Assembly (NCBI GenBank): GCA_035294855.1
Contig: DATGKD010000064.1
Span: 1 to 19,857, forward strand
Direction of reading: 5' to 3'
Source of the DNA: DATGKD01 sp035294855
GTDB lineage: Bacteria > Actinomycetota > Acidimicrobiia > Acidimicrobiales > UBA8190
DNA: 19,857 nt
Positions 7,894-14,694 of this stretch are shown here, in pieces. Both the position numbers and the translations under genes were made by a program. A model generated the notes under the pieces. The model did not search any database and was not told the DNA's origin. It saw only the letters and a program-made list of their open reading frames with translations. Position 1 is the stretch's first letter. The number at the start of each line of letters is the position of its first letter.

Positions 7894-8316
7894 TCACGTC
7901 AGCACGGCCTGGGTCTGGGTGACCTGGGCCACCCGGCGGCCGTCGTCGTCGGTGACGTCGGTCTGCACGACGATGGTGGTGCGTCCCACGTGCAGGGGAC
8001 GAGCGGTTCCGTGCGCCGCACCGGCGCGCACCGCCCGGAAGAAGTTGGTCTTGGACTCGATGGTGGAGGTCCCCGCGCCCGCGGGAAGGTTCAAGAACGC
8101 GCACATCGCCCCGACGGTGTCCGCCAGGGTGATGACCGCCCCGCCGTGCATCACGCCGCCGGACGTGCAGCGTTGCGGGGTCCACGCCAGCACCCCGACG
8201 ACCTCTTCCGGCCGCGCCGAGGTGATCTCGATCCCGCAGGTCTCGGCGAACGGCATGAGGGCGCGCAGCGCCGCGGGATCAGGCGTGGGCGAGGGGGTGG
8301 GCATGTCGGTGGGCAT
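7894..8316 (-). CDS. PaaI-family hotdog-fold thioesterase
   Basis: A 140-residue single hotdog-domain protein that would hydrolyse acyl- or aroyl-CoA thioesters. The family signature GGVMHGGAVITLADTVGAM (53-71) covers the central helix and its His-Gly-Gly entry, followed by ESKTNFFRAVRAG (87-99) and the closing strands GRTTIVVQTDV and GRRVAQVTQTQAV. ATG 8316 has GAGGAGA about 6 nt upstream; an internal ATG at 8304 is less likely. The first 14 residues are a Pro/Thr-rich leader with no structural role that I can identify. It is 29 bp downstream of the APH-type kinase gene on the same strand. That pairing suggests the thioesterase releases CoA from the product of, or a side product near, the kinase. 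Confidence 0.9.
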   Translation of the reverse strand: MPTDMPTPSPTPDPAALRALMPFAETCGIEITSARPEEVVGVLAWTPQRCTSGGVMHGGAVITLADTVGAMCAFLNLPAGAGTSTIESKTNFFRAVRAGAAHGTARPLHVGRTTIVVQTDVTDDDGRRVAQVTQTQAVLT

Positions 8317-8345
8317 GGCGGTCTCCTCGTGCTCGTGGCGTCCGT

Positions 8346-9401
8346 TCAGGTCTTCAGCAGCTCGTCGAGAAGGTCGATCGTCGGGTTCCCCGTCGTCAAC
8401 CAGCTGTCGTCCACGCCCAGGCGTGCGAGCAGACGAGCGGCGCGCACCATGACGGCGCCACTGCGGAGGGCGGCGAACACCTCGTACCAGAGCAGGTCGT
8501 CGACCGCCCGGCCGAGCTGCCGTTCGTAGAGCGCCAAGGTGGCCGACTCGTCGGGGAACCCCGGAAGGTCCCCTCCGCAGCGGGCGACGGTCATCCGGTG
8601 CAGGACGCGGAACCAGCCGAGGTCCAACTCGGCCGGCCCGATCGAGGCCATCTCGAAGTCCAGCATGGCGGTGACGGCCATGTCGTCGCCCACGAGCACG
8701 TTGCCCAGCTGCGCGTCGCCCCACAACAGCGACGCCGGTGGCTCGGGGTCGGGGACGTGTGCAGCGCACCACGCGGCGGCATGTTCGTACACGCCGGGCA
8801 CGCCGCCGTCGCCGGCCCACGCCAGATACGCTCGCCACCGGTCGACCTCCGCCTGCAACCGGTGGCCGCCCGCCGGACCGAGCAGACGCTCGCATCCGAG
8901 GGCGTGCCAGTCGAGGCGGTGCAACGAGCTGAGGAGCCTGACCAGCTCGGCGTGCAGGCGCGCCTGTTCGTCGGGCGTGGCATCGGCCAGCCATCCCGAG
9001 CGCAGGTAGGGGATGTCCGCTCGCACGACGCGTCCCGCCACCCGCGGCATGAGGAGGAACGGGGCACCCACCCATCGCTCGTCGGCCTCGACCGCGAGGG
9101 GCGCCACCGCGGGCAGCCCGGCCCCGGCGACGAGGCGCTGGAGGTGGCCCTGGGTCACGATGTCGTAGGTCGGGAACAAGCCGTCGCCGTGGGGTGGCAG
9201 GCGGGCCACCAGAGAGACGTGCTCGTCGCGTCCGCCGACGCGCCAGTCGACCTCCACGAACAGGGTCTCGCTCGACAGTCCCGTGGCGGGCTTGTCGATC
9301 GGGGCCACGCTCGTGCGCTCAGCGTCGGTGCGCCATTCCTGCAACCAATTCGTGAAGCCCCGACGCACCCGGTCGAGATCCCGCGGCTCGGAGATGCCCA
9401 T
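8346..9401 (-). CDS. APH-fold kinase, ACAD10/11-kinase-like, divergent (phosphotransferase family)
   Basis: 351 residues with the aminoglycoside-phosphotransferase fold. The N-lobe includes GLSSETLFVEV (41-51) and SLVARLPP (63-70). The C-lobe holds the catalytic loop LLWGDAQLGNVLVG (225-238) with Asp229 and Asn234, then the metal-binding MLDFEMASIGPAELDLGW (246-263) with Asp248. The usual HGD has become WGD; the Asp is kept, so activity is possible. The DFEMASIGP..LDLGW form is typical of the ACAD10/11-type acyl-CoA-linked kinases rather than antibiotic-resistance enzymes. ATG 9401 is preferred over ATG 9437 because the latter overlaps the opposite ligase gene and has no better ribosome binding site. 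It is co-directional with the thioesterase. Confidence 0.82.
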   Translation of the reverse strand: MGISEPRDLDRVRRGFTNWLQEWRTDAERTSVAPIDKPATGLSSETLFVEVDWRVGGRDEHVSLVARLPPHGDGLFPTYDIVTQGHLQRLVAGAGLPAVAPLAVEADERWVGAPFLLMPRVAGRVVRADIPYLRSGWLADATPDEQARLHAELVRLLSSLHRLDWHALGCERLLGPAGGHRLQAEVDRWRAYLAWAGDGGVPGVYEHAAAWCAAHVPDPEPPASLLWGDAQLGNVLVGDDMAVTAMLDFEMASIGPAELDLGWFRVLHRMTVARCGGDLPGFPDESATLALYERQLGRAVDDLLWYEVFAALRSGAVMVRAARLLARLGVDDSWLTTGNPTIDLLDELLKT

Positions 9402-9411
9402 GGGAGGCCTC

Positions 9412-9421
9412 AAACTATCGT
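9412..9421. promoter_or_regulatory. overlapping divergent -10 elements for two probably leaderless genes
   Basis: Only 28 bp separate ATG 9401 (minus) from ATG 9430 (plus). Within them TATCGT (9416-9421, plus strand) and TAGTTT (9417-9412, minus strand) both fit TANNNT and share two base pairs. Each would start transcription at or within about 4 nt of its ATG. Neither ligase nor kinase start has a good ribosome binding site, consistent with leaderless mRNAs. Inference from spacing and motif only. Confidence 0.4.
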
Positions 9422-9429
9422 CGGGCTCG

Positions 9430-11163
9430 ATGCCCACGGTGGCCGAGCTCTACCGGGCGCGGCGCGACGACGACCATGTCGGCCTGCTCACCGTCGACCG
9501 GTCGTGGACGTGGCGCGAGGTGATCGCGGAATGCGAGGCACGCGCCGCGCTGCTCGCCACGTTGCGACGCGCCGGGCCGTTCCACCTCGGCGTGCTCCTG
9601 GAGAACGTGCCCGAGTACCTCTTCCTCCTCGGCGGCGCCGCCCTCGCGGGCGCCGCGGTCGTGGGCATCAACCCCACCCGGCGGGGGGAGGAGCTGGCGC
9701 GCGACGTCCGCCACACCGACTGTCAACTCGTCGTCACCGCCACCGACCAGGCGGGGTTGCTCGACGGCCTGGACATCGGGGTCGAAGCCGTCCGGGTCCT
9801 CGTGTCGGACACCGACGAGTACACCGAGCTCGTCTCGGCCGCCGCCGCCGGCGGGGGAGCCACCAACGCCGGGGCGGACGACGCGCCGGGGGACGACGCG
9901 CCGGGGGACGACGCGGTCCCGCCATCCCCGGACACGCTGTATCTCCTGTTGTTCACGTCGGGGTCCACCGGTGCCCCCAAGGCCGTGCGCGTGAGCCAGG
10001 GGCGTGCCGCGGAGGCGGCCATCGCCATGGCGTCCGGGTCCGGTTTCGGGCCGGGCGACGTCATGTACTGCGCCATGCCGCTCTTCCACGGCAACGCCCT
10101 GCACACCTGCGTCGACCCCGCCGTGGCCTCGGGCGCGACGCTCGTGCTGCGCCGGCGCTTCTCGGCATCGGGCTTTCTGCCCGACGTCCGCCGGTTCGGC
10201 GCCACCTACTTCAACTACGTCGGCCGCGCCCTGGCGCACATCCTCGCCACGCCCGCCCAACCCGACGACGGCGACAACACCCTGAAGTTCGCGTTCGGCA
10301 CCGATGCCTCGCCCCAGGACATGGTCGCCTTCCGCCGGCGGTTCGCGTGCCCGGTCGTCGAGGGGTACGGCTCGAGCGAAGGGGCCATCTCGATGTCGCG
10401 GGGCCCGGGCACGCCCCGGCAGGCGCTCGGCAAGCCGCCGCCCGGCACCGACGTCGTGATCCTCGATCCCGACACCGGGCTCGAGCGCGCCGTGGCCGAG
10501 ATCGACCCCCACGGGCGCCTGCTCAACGCGGCCGACGCCATCGGCGAGATCGTGAGTCGCGACGGCGTCCCCCGCTTCGAGGGGTACTACGCCAACCCCG
10601 AAGCCGACGCAGAGCGGACCCGGGGCGGGTGGTTCTGGTCCGGCGACCTCGGCTACCGGGACGCCGCGGGCTACTTCTATTTCGCGGGGCGCACGGCCGA
10701 CTGGCTGCGCGTCGACGGCGAGAACTTCGCCGCCGCGCCCGTCGAGCGGATCCTCGAGCGCTTCGACGGCGTGGTCACCGCGGTGGTCGTGCCCTTCCCC
10801 GACCCGCGCACCGGCGACCAGGTGCTCGCCGTCCTCGAGCTGCGCCCGGACGCGGTGTTCGACCCCGAGTCGTTCGCGTCGTTCCTGCAGGCGCAGCCCG
10901 ATCTGGGCACCAAGTGGGCGCCGCGCTTCGTGCGGGTCACGTCGCAGATCCCGCTCACGGGCACGGGCAAGGTCGACAAGCGCCCGCTGCGCGCCCCGCC
11001 CTGGGCGACGGGCGACCCGGTGTGGTGGCGGCCGTTCCTGGGAAGAGACGCGCACGTCGCGGGGGCGGACGCCAACGAGTACCGGCTGTTCACGTCCGAG
11101 GACGCCGAAGAGCTGGAGGAGGCCTTCACCGAGCACGACCGGGGGGCGCTGCTCCAGATGTGA
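9430..11163 (+). CDS. acyl-CoA synthetase, FATP/FadD17-like (ANL superfamily)
   Basis: A 577-residue adenylate-forming ligase. Core motifs: LLFTSGSTGAPKAVRVS (about 174-190), MPLFHGNALHTC, EGYGSSEGAISM, WSGDLGYRDAAGYFYFAGRT (about 399-418), WLRVDGENFAAAPVE, and the catalytic lysine in LTGTGKVDKRPLR near residue 515. The WLRVDGEN hinge and the C-terminal layout resemble the very-long-chain / fatty-acid-transport-protein branch that includes mycobacterial FadD17 and FadD6. It would form acyl-CoA from a fatty or steroid-side-chain acid; the substrate is uncertain. An Asp/Gly/Pro-rich repeat sits just before the phosphate loop. ATG 9430 lacks a ribosome binding site but lies at the expected leaderless position. 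The SDR gene follows 17 bp downstream, and the two are probably co-transcribed. Confidence 0.9.
   Translation: MPTVAELYRARRDDDHVGLLTVDRSWTWREVIAECEARAALLATLRRAGPFHLGVLLENVPEYLFLLGGAALAGAAVVGINPTRRGEELARDVRHTDCQLVVTATDQAGLLDGLDIGVEAVRVLVSDTDEYTELVSAAAAGGGATNAGADDAPGDDAPGDDAVPPSPDTLYLLLFTSGSTGAPKAVRVSQGRAAEAAIAMASGSGFGPGDVMYCAMPLFHGNALHTCVDPAVASGATLVLRRRFSASGFLPDVRRFGATYFNYVGRALAHILATPAQPDDGDNTLKFAFGTDASPQDMVAFRRRFACPVVEGYGSSEGAISMSRGPGTPRQALGKPPPGTDVVILDPDTGLERAVAEIDPHGRLLNAADAIGEIVSRDGVPRFEGYYANPEADAERTRGGWFWSGDLGYRDAAGYFYFAGRTADWLRVDGENFAAAPVERILERFDGVVTAVVVPFPDPRTGDQVLAVLELRPDAVFDPESFASFLQAQPDLGTKWAPRFVRVTSQIPLTGTGKVDKRPLRAPPWATGDPVWWRPFLGRDAHVAGADANEYRLFTSEDAEELEEAFTEHDRGALLQM
9876..9915 (+). 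repeat. 15-bp tandem repeat inside the ligase gene
   Basis: GGACGACGCGCCGGG occurs at 9876-9890 and 9891-9905, followed by a partial third copy (first 10 bp) at 9906-9915. It encodes repeated DDAPG residues in a loop before the phosphate-binding motif. The unit keeps the reading frame, so copy number could vary without loss of function. Confidence 0.8.
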
Positions 11164-11180
11164 GGCCGAAAGGGGCCATT

Positions 11181-12029
11181 GTGGGCGAGCTGGACGGCAA
11201 GACGGTCCTCGTGACGGGGGCCAACAGCGGCATCGGGCGCCAGACGGCGCTCGAGCTGGCCGGCCGAGGGGCGCGCGTGCACCTGGCGTGCCGCTCGGAG
11301 TCGAAGGCGGTCCCCGTCATCGAGGAGATCCGATCCGCGACCGGCCGCGCCATGGCGGCGGCGTTCTGTCCGCTCGACCTGTCCTCCTTGGCGTCGGTGC
11401 GCAGCGGCGCCGAGTTCTTCCGGCAGACGGGCGAACCGTTGCACGTGCTCGTCAACAACGCCGGCGTGGCGGGCCAACGCGGGATCACCGCGGACGGCTT
11501 CGAGCTCGCGTTCGGCGTCAACCACCTGGGGCATTTCCTCCTCACGGCGCTGTTGCTCGACGACCTGCGTGCGAGCGCGCCAGCACGCGTCGTCACCGTG
11601 GCGAGCGACGCGCACTTCCAGGCCCGCGGCGTCGACTTCGACGCCGTGCACCGCTCCACCCCGGGCTTCACCGGGTTACGGGAGTACGCGGTGTCGAAAC
11701 TGTGCAACGTCCTGTTCACGCAGGAGCTCGCCCGCCGGCTCGGCGCACCGGAGGTGAGCGGCGTCACCACCTACGCCGTGCACCCCGGGGTGATCGCCTC
11801 CGACATCTGGCGTCGCATCCCGTGGCCGGTGGGCCCGGTCGCCAAGCTGTTCATGGGCTCGCCCGAATCCGGGGCGCGCACGTCGGTGTTCTGCGCGAGC
11901 GCCCCCGAGCTCGCGACCTCCACCGGCGGGTACTACGTCGCCGCGGCCCCCCGGCCCCCGAGCCCCCGCGCCACCCCCGAGCTCGCTGCCGAGCTGTGGA
12001 GGCGCAGCGAGGAGTGGGTCGCCGCCTGA
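11181..12029 (+). CDS. short-chain dehydrogenase/reductase, retinol dehydrogenase-like
   Basis: A 282-residue NAD(P)(H)-dependent SDR. The coenzyme turn is TGANSGIG (12-19), with Arg38 after the second strand (ACRS) suggesting NADP(H) preference. NNAG is at 92-95, the catalytic Ser142 in VASDAH, and the YAVSK pair gives Tyr169 and Lys173. The NHLGHFLLT segment and the ASDAHFQ loop are those of the retinol-dehydrogenase / WW-domain-oxidoreductase branch, which oxidises or reduces hydrophobic alcohols and ketones. GTG 11181 has AAAGGGG about 5 nt upstream and lies 17 bp after the ligase stop, so it is likely in the same transcript. The physiological substrate is unknown; a lipid alcohol or ketone is plausible. 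Confidence 0.9.
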   Translation: MGELDGKTVLVTGANSGIGRQTALELAGRGARVHLACRSESKAVPVIEEIRSATGRAMAAAFCPLDLSSLASVRSGAEFFRQTGEPLHVLVNNAGVAGQRGITADGFELAFGVNHLGHFLLTALLLDDLRASAPARVVTVASDAHFQARGVDFDAVHRSTPGFTGLREYAVSKLCNVLFTQELARRLGAPEVSGVTTYAVHPGVIASDIWRRIPWPVGPVAKLFMGSPESGARTSVFCASAPELATSTGGYYVAAAPRPPSPRATPELAAELWRRSEEWVAA

Positions 12030-12158
12030 CCGACCCGACGGCGGGACAGGAACGGAACGACCCGAGTCGAGCCCGCCGAAGGCACCCGGGGCGGGCGGAA
12101 ACGATTCGCGACGGATCTTCCCAACGGAAACGCAAGGCCTGACGCCGAGCCCCGTTCT

Positions 12159-12178
12159 CCCACCGCAACACCGGTGGG
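12159..12178 (+). terminator. stem-loop downstream of the SDR gene
   Basis: CCCACCG (12159-12165) pairs with CGGTGGG (12172-12178) around the 6-nt loop CAACAC. It is 130 bp past the SDR stop and is the first of several hairpins before the FAAL gene. It could end the upstream transcript, but there is no T tract. A longer-range pair, CGGCGGG (12039-12045) with CCCGCCG (12072-12078), also exists nearer the stop. Confidence 0.35.
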
Positions 12179-12197
12179 CGGCCACTCAGGCGTTGGT

Positions 12198-12228
12198 CCG
12201 GGCCCGACATGCCCCCCGTCGGGCCCGG
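12198..12228 (+). promoter_or_regulatory. strong 11-bp hairpin in the leader region of the FAAL-ACP genes
   Basis: CCGGGCCCGAC (12198-12208) pairs perfectly with GTCGGGCCCGG (12218-12228) around a 9-nt loop rich in C. Its right arm shares bases 12224-12228 with the next hairpin, so both cannot form together. It could be a terminator for the upstream genes or one state of a switch controlling the FAAL gene 90 bp further on. Confidence 0.5.
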
Positions 12229-12259
12229 CACCGGCGCTCGTGAGGCGCCGCGTGCCGGG
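12224..12259 (+). promoter_or_regulatory. 14-bp hairpin with one bulge, competing with the preceding hairpin
   Basis: CCCGGCAC plus CGGCGC (12224-12237) pair with GCGCCG (12245-12250) and GTGCCGGG (12252-12259), with a single bulged C at 12251 and a TCGTGAG loop. It overlaps the earlier hairpin by five bases. A third small hairpin follows (GTGG 12261-12264 with CCAC 12280-12283, with TCGG/CCGA inside). The FAAL start codon is 57 nt downstream. Confidence 0.5.
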
Positions 12260-12316
12260 CGTGGATCGGTCGTTCCGAACCACTCCCGGAACAGGGTTGG
12301 CGGGGAGGACAGGCCG

Positions 12317-13987
12317 ATGACCACGTCGCTCGTGGCGCGCATCGAAGCAGCGACGGCGCGCCCCACCGGTGTGACCTTCCTCGGTGGTCCCGAGCGCGAG
12401 CGGGTCCTCTGGAGCGAGCTCCACGACGACGCCCGCGCCGTGGCGGCCGCCCTCCAAGCCCGAGGGGTCGGGGAGGGAAGTCGCGTGGGGCTCCTGGGCG
12501 AGACATCGCGGCCGTTGCTCACCGCGCTGGAGGCCACGTGGCTGGCCGGGGCGGCGGCGATCGTCCTGCCGCTCCCGACGCGGCTGGCGTCACCAGAGCA
12601 ATGCCGTGTGCAGACCCGCGAGCGATTGGCGCTGGCGGACGTCGTGCTCACGGTGGCCGACACCGAGCTCCAGCCCATCGCCGGCGGCGGGCCCGGCGAC
12701 GCTCCGGTGGTGGAGCTCGCCACGCTGTGGGCCGAGGCGCAGCGCACCGGACCTTCGAGCTACGAGCGGCCCGCCGACGACCCTGGCGCCACGGCGGTCA
12801 TCCAGTTCACGAGCGGGTCGACGTCCGACCCCAAGGGGGTCGTGATCCCGCACCGCTGCATCCTGGACAACCTCGCCGCCGCCGCCGAGCGTGCGCCGAT
12901 GGACGCGGACGACGACGTGGTCGTGTCGTGGCTGCCGCTGTACCACGACATGGGTCTCGTCTACAACGCCATCAACGCCATGGTGAACGGCGCGGAGTTC
13001 GCCATCGCGCCGCCCACGGCATTCGTGTCGTCGCCCGGCCGCTGGATGTCGTGGATGTCGGAGCTCCGGGGGACGTGGTCGGTCGGTCCCAACTTCGGTA
13101 TCGCCGTCGCCCGGCGGCTTCTCGGTCGCGGCGGGCGGCTCGACCTGTCGCGCGTGCGCCGTCTGGGCAGCGGCTCGGAACCCGTCGACGTCACGCTCAT
13201 GGAGGCGTTCGCCGCCGAGGCAGCCGGGTCCGGTTTCGACCCGGGCGCGTTGTACGCGGGCTACGGCATGGCCGAGGCCACTGTGGCGATCAGCATCCCC
13301 CCGATGAACAGTGGCTTCACCGTCGATGTCGTGGACGACGACTCACTCACGCGCGACCGGCGGGCCGACCCGGTGGCACCGGACCGGCCCGGGGCCCGCC
13401 GCCTCGCCCGGTGCGGCCCTCCCATCCGTGGCATGGAGCTGCGCATCGTCGACCCCGAGACCGGTGCGGCCCTCGGGGAGCGGGGTGTCGGCGAAATCGA
13501 GGTGCGCGGCCCATCGGTGGTCCCCGGCTACTTCCGCAACGAGCAGGCGACCAGGGCGGCGTTGCGCGAGGACGGCTGGCTGCGCACCGGCGACCAGGGG
13601 TATCTCGCCGAGGGCGACGTCATGATCTGCGGGCGGATCAAGGACATGATCGTCATCGGGGGTCGCAATGTCTTCCCCGAGGACCTGGAGCGCGCCGTGC
13701 AGGCGGTGCCGGGCGTGCGGCCGGGCAACGTCATCGCCTTCGGCGTGGACGCCGGCCGCAAGGGCGAGTCGGTCGTGGTCGCCGCCGAGATCAAGGTCGG
13801 CACGGGCGACCACCGACCCGACCTCATCCGGGCCGAGATTGCCAGGGCCGTGCGCTCGGCCGCCGGCCTGCGCCTCGAAGACGTCGTGCTGCTGGCGCCG
13901 GGTTCGTTGCCGAAGACGTCCTCCGGGAAGCTGCAACGCAGCGCCTGCCGGGCCCGGTACCGCGGGGACGAATTGGAGCGACTGTGA
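12317..13987 (+). CDS. fatty acyl-AMP ligase (FAAL, FadD32-like family)
   Basis: A 556-residue adenylate-forming enzyme of the FAAL branch, which makes acyl-AMP and passes the acyl group to a carrier protein rather than to CoA. Visible marks are QFTSGSTSDPKGVV (163-176), the family-typical SWLPLYHDMGLV (204-215), YGMAEAT (316-322), RTGDQGYL (423-430), IVIGGRNVFPEDLE (445-458) and the catalytic Lys538 in PKTSSGKLQR. HDMGL and GRN-(F/Y)-PxDLE separate it from the two FadD ligases in this window. ATG 12317 has GGGGAGG about 8 nt upstream; an in-frame ATG at 12209 lies in a hairpin loop with no ribosome binding site. The stop overlaps the next gene's GTG, which encodes an acyl carrier protein, its likely acceptor. 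Confidence 0.9.
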   Translation: MTTSLVARIEAATARPTGVTFLGGPERERVLWSELHDDARAVAAALQARGVGEGSRVGLLGETSRPLLTALEATWLAGAAAIVLPLPTRLASPEQCRVQTRERLALADVVLTVADTELQPIAGGGPGDAPVVELATLWAEAQRTGPSSYERPADDPGATAVIQFTSGSTSDPKGVVIPHRCILDNLAAAAERAPMDADDDVVVSWLPLYHDMGLVYNAINAMVNGAEFAIAPPTAFVSSPGRWMSWMSELRGTWSVGPNFGIAVARRLLGRGGRLDLSRVRRLGSGSEPVDVTLMEAFAAEAAGSGFDPGALYAGYGMAEATVAISIPPMNSGFTVDVVDDDSLTRDRRADPVAPDRPGARRLARCGPPIRGMELRIVDPETGAALGERGVGEIEVRGPSVVPGYFRNEQATRAALREDGWLRTGDQGYLAEGDVMICGRIKDMIVIGGRNVFPEDLERAVQAVPGVRPGNVIAFGVDAGRKGESVVVAAEIKVGTGDHRPDLIRAEIARAVRSAAGLRLEDVVLLAPGSLPKTSSGKLQRSACRARYRGDELERL

Positions 13988-14256
13988 CGACGACACCGGC
14001 AACCGGCGCGCTCACCTTCGAGGAGTTCGCGGCGAAGGTCGCGGACGGCCTCCGCCTGGAGACGACCGACCTGCGCCCGGAGACGACGCTCGACGGCGAC
14101 CTGGGCCTCGACTCCTTCGACCTGGTCGAGGTGCTCGCACTGGTCGGGGAGCTCGGTGCCGACCTTCCTGACGAGGTGGCGGTCGAGCTGCACACGATGG
14201 CCGACGTCCACCGCGCCTACGAGGCCGCACTGAGGCCGCCCGTTCCCGACGCCTGA
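13984..14256 (+). CDS. acyl carrier protein (stand-alone)
   Basis: A 90-residue carrier protein. LDGDLGLDSFDLVEVL (36-51) is the phosphopantetheine attachment loop, with Ser44 as the modified residue, preceded by TFEEFAAKVADGLRLE (helix 1) and followed by the acidic LPDEVAVELHTMADV helix 3-4 region. GTG 13984 overlaps the FAAL stop as GTGA, with GGAG about 7 nt upstream, so the two are translationally coupled and should be made in fixed proportion. The natural role is to accept the acyl group from the FAAL adenylate as a thioester. No ketosynthase, thioesterase domain or reductase is fused to it, so the final acceptor of the acyl chain is not shown by this window. Confidence 0.92.
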   Translation: MTTTPATGALTFEEFAAKVADGLRLETTDLRPETTLDGDLGLDSFDLVEVLALVGELGADLPDEVAVELHTMADVHRAYEAALRPPVPDA

Positions 14257-14270
14257 GGCCGCCGGCCTGG

Positions 14271-14304
14271 CGGGCGCGCCGCGCCCCCCGTCGGTGCGCG
14301 CCCG
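14271..14304 (+). terminator. hairpin after the FAAL-ACP pair, possible terminator
   Basis: CGGGCGCGC (14271-14279) pairs perfectly over 9 bp with GCGCGCCCG (14296-14304) around a 16-nt loop. It starts 15 bp after the ACP stop. There is no T tract. It separates the FAAL-ACP pair from the following unit, which has its own -10 candidate. Confidence 0.45.
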
Positions 14305-14312
14305 GGATCTCG

Positions 14313-14374
14313 CTGGTCACGTGGCCTACGATCGGCCGCGCACGCACCGCAGCGCGCCGAGCACTGATCACGTG
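14313..14374. promoter_or_regulatory. promoter region with paired CACGTG elements
   Basis: CTGGTCACGTG (14313-14323) and CTGATCACGTG (14364-14374) are two near-identical copies (10 of 11) centred 51 bp apart, each containing the palindrome CACGTG. They bracket a TANNNT -10 candidate (TACGAT, 14327-14332). The second copy ends 17 bp before ATG 14392. The spacing is close to five helical turns, which would suit a regulator binding both sites on one face. No regulator is assigned. Confidence 0.35.
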
Positions 14375-14391
14375 CCCGAGGAGGGACGGCC

Positions 14392-14685
14392 ATGGGACTG
14401 ATGGACAAGGTGAAATCACAGGCGACCCAGCTCGCCGACAAGGCGCAGCAGGCGGGCCAGGCGGGCCAGGCGAAGCTCGCCGAGATCCAGGCCAAGCGCA
14501 AGGCGGACGCCCTGTTGCTCGAGTTGGGCGGCCTCGTGTACCAGCAGCGGACCGGCCGAGCGGGGCTGGGCGCGGACACCCGGATCCAGGAGCTGGTCGA
14601 CGCGCTCGGCCGGCACGAGGCGGAGCACGGGCCCGTGACCGTGACGTCGGCGACCACCGCGGCGTCGGACACCGAAGAGAGCTGA
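14392..14685 (+). CDS. small helical (coiled-coil) protein of unknown function
   Basis: 97 residues, first gene of the 14392-17893 unit. The N-terminal half (1-45) is Ala/Gln/Lys-rich with a regular amphipathic pattern typical of a coiled coil. It contains a 9-bp tandem duplication giving AGQAGQ (14452-14469). The middle (LLLELGGLVYQQRTGR, 41-56) is a conserved-looking helix, a second helix RIQELVDALGRHEAEH follows, and the tail is Thr/Ser/Ala-rich and disordered. There are no cysteines, signal peptide or membrane segment. ATG 14392 has GGAGGGA about 6 nt upstream. Similar small proteins beginning MGLMDKVK are, as I recall, found in other actinobacteria without known function. Its place just ahead of the dehydrogenase and kinase makes a partner-protein role possible, as LvaB is for LvaA; sequence kinship to LvaB is not shown. 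Confidence 0.85.
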   Translation: MGLMDKVKSQATQLADKAQQAGQAGQAKLAEIQAKRKADALLLELGGLVYQQRTGRAGLGADTRIQELVDALGRHEAEHGPVTVTSATTAASDTEES

Positions 14686-14694
14686 GGCCCGCCG

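Noticed and set aside
9415..11136. A 573-codon minus-strand frame opposite the FadD17-like ligase
   Set aside because: Shadow of the ligase; composition biased and no motif.
8598..12029. A 1143-codon open frame on the plus strand running across several genes
   Set aside because: Only its last part (from GTG 11181) is the SDR. The rest is antisense to the kinase and out of frame with the ligase, with an Arg/Pro/Ala-rich composition and no family motif; high GC removes stop codons.
12209..12316. An earlier in-frame start (ATG 12209) for the FAAL
   Set aside because: It lies in a hairpin loop, lacks a ribosome binding site and adds 36 Arg/Gly/Pro-rich residues; ATG 12317 has GGGGAGG.
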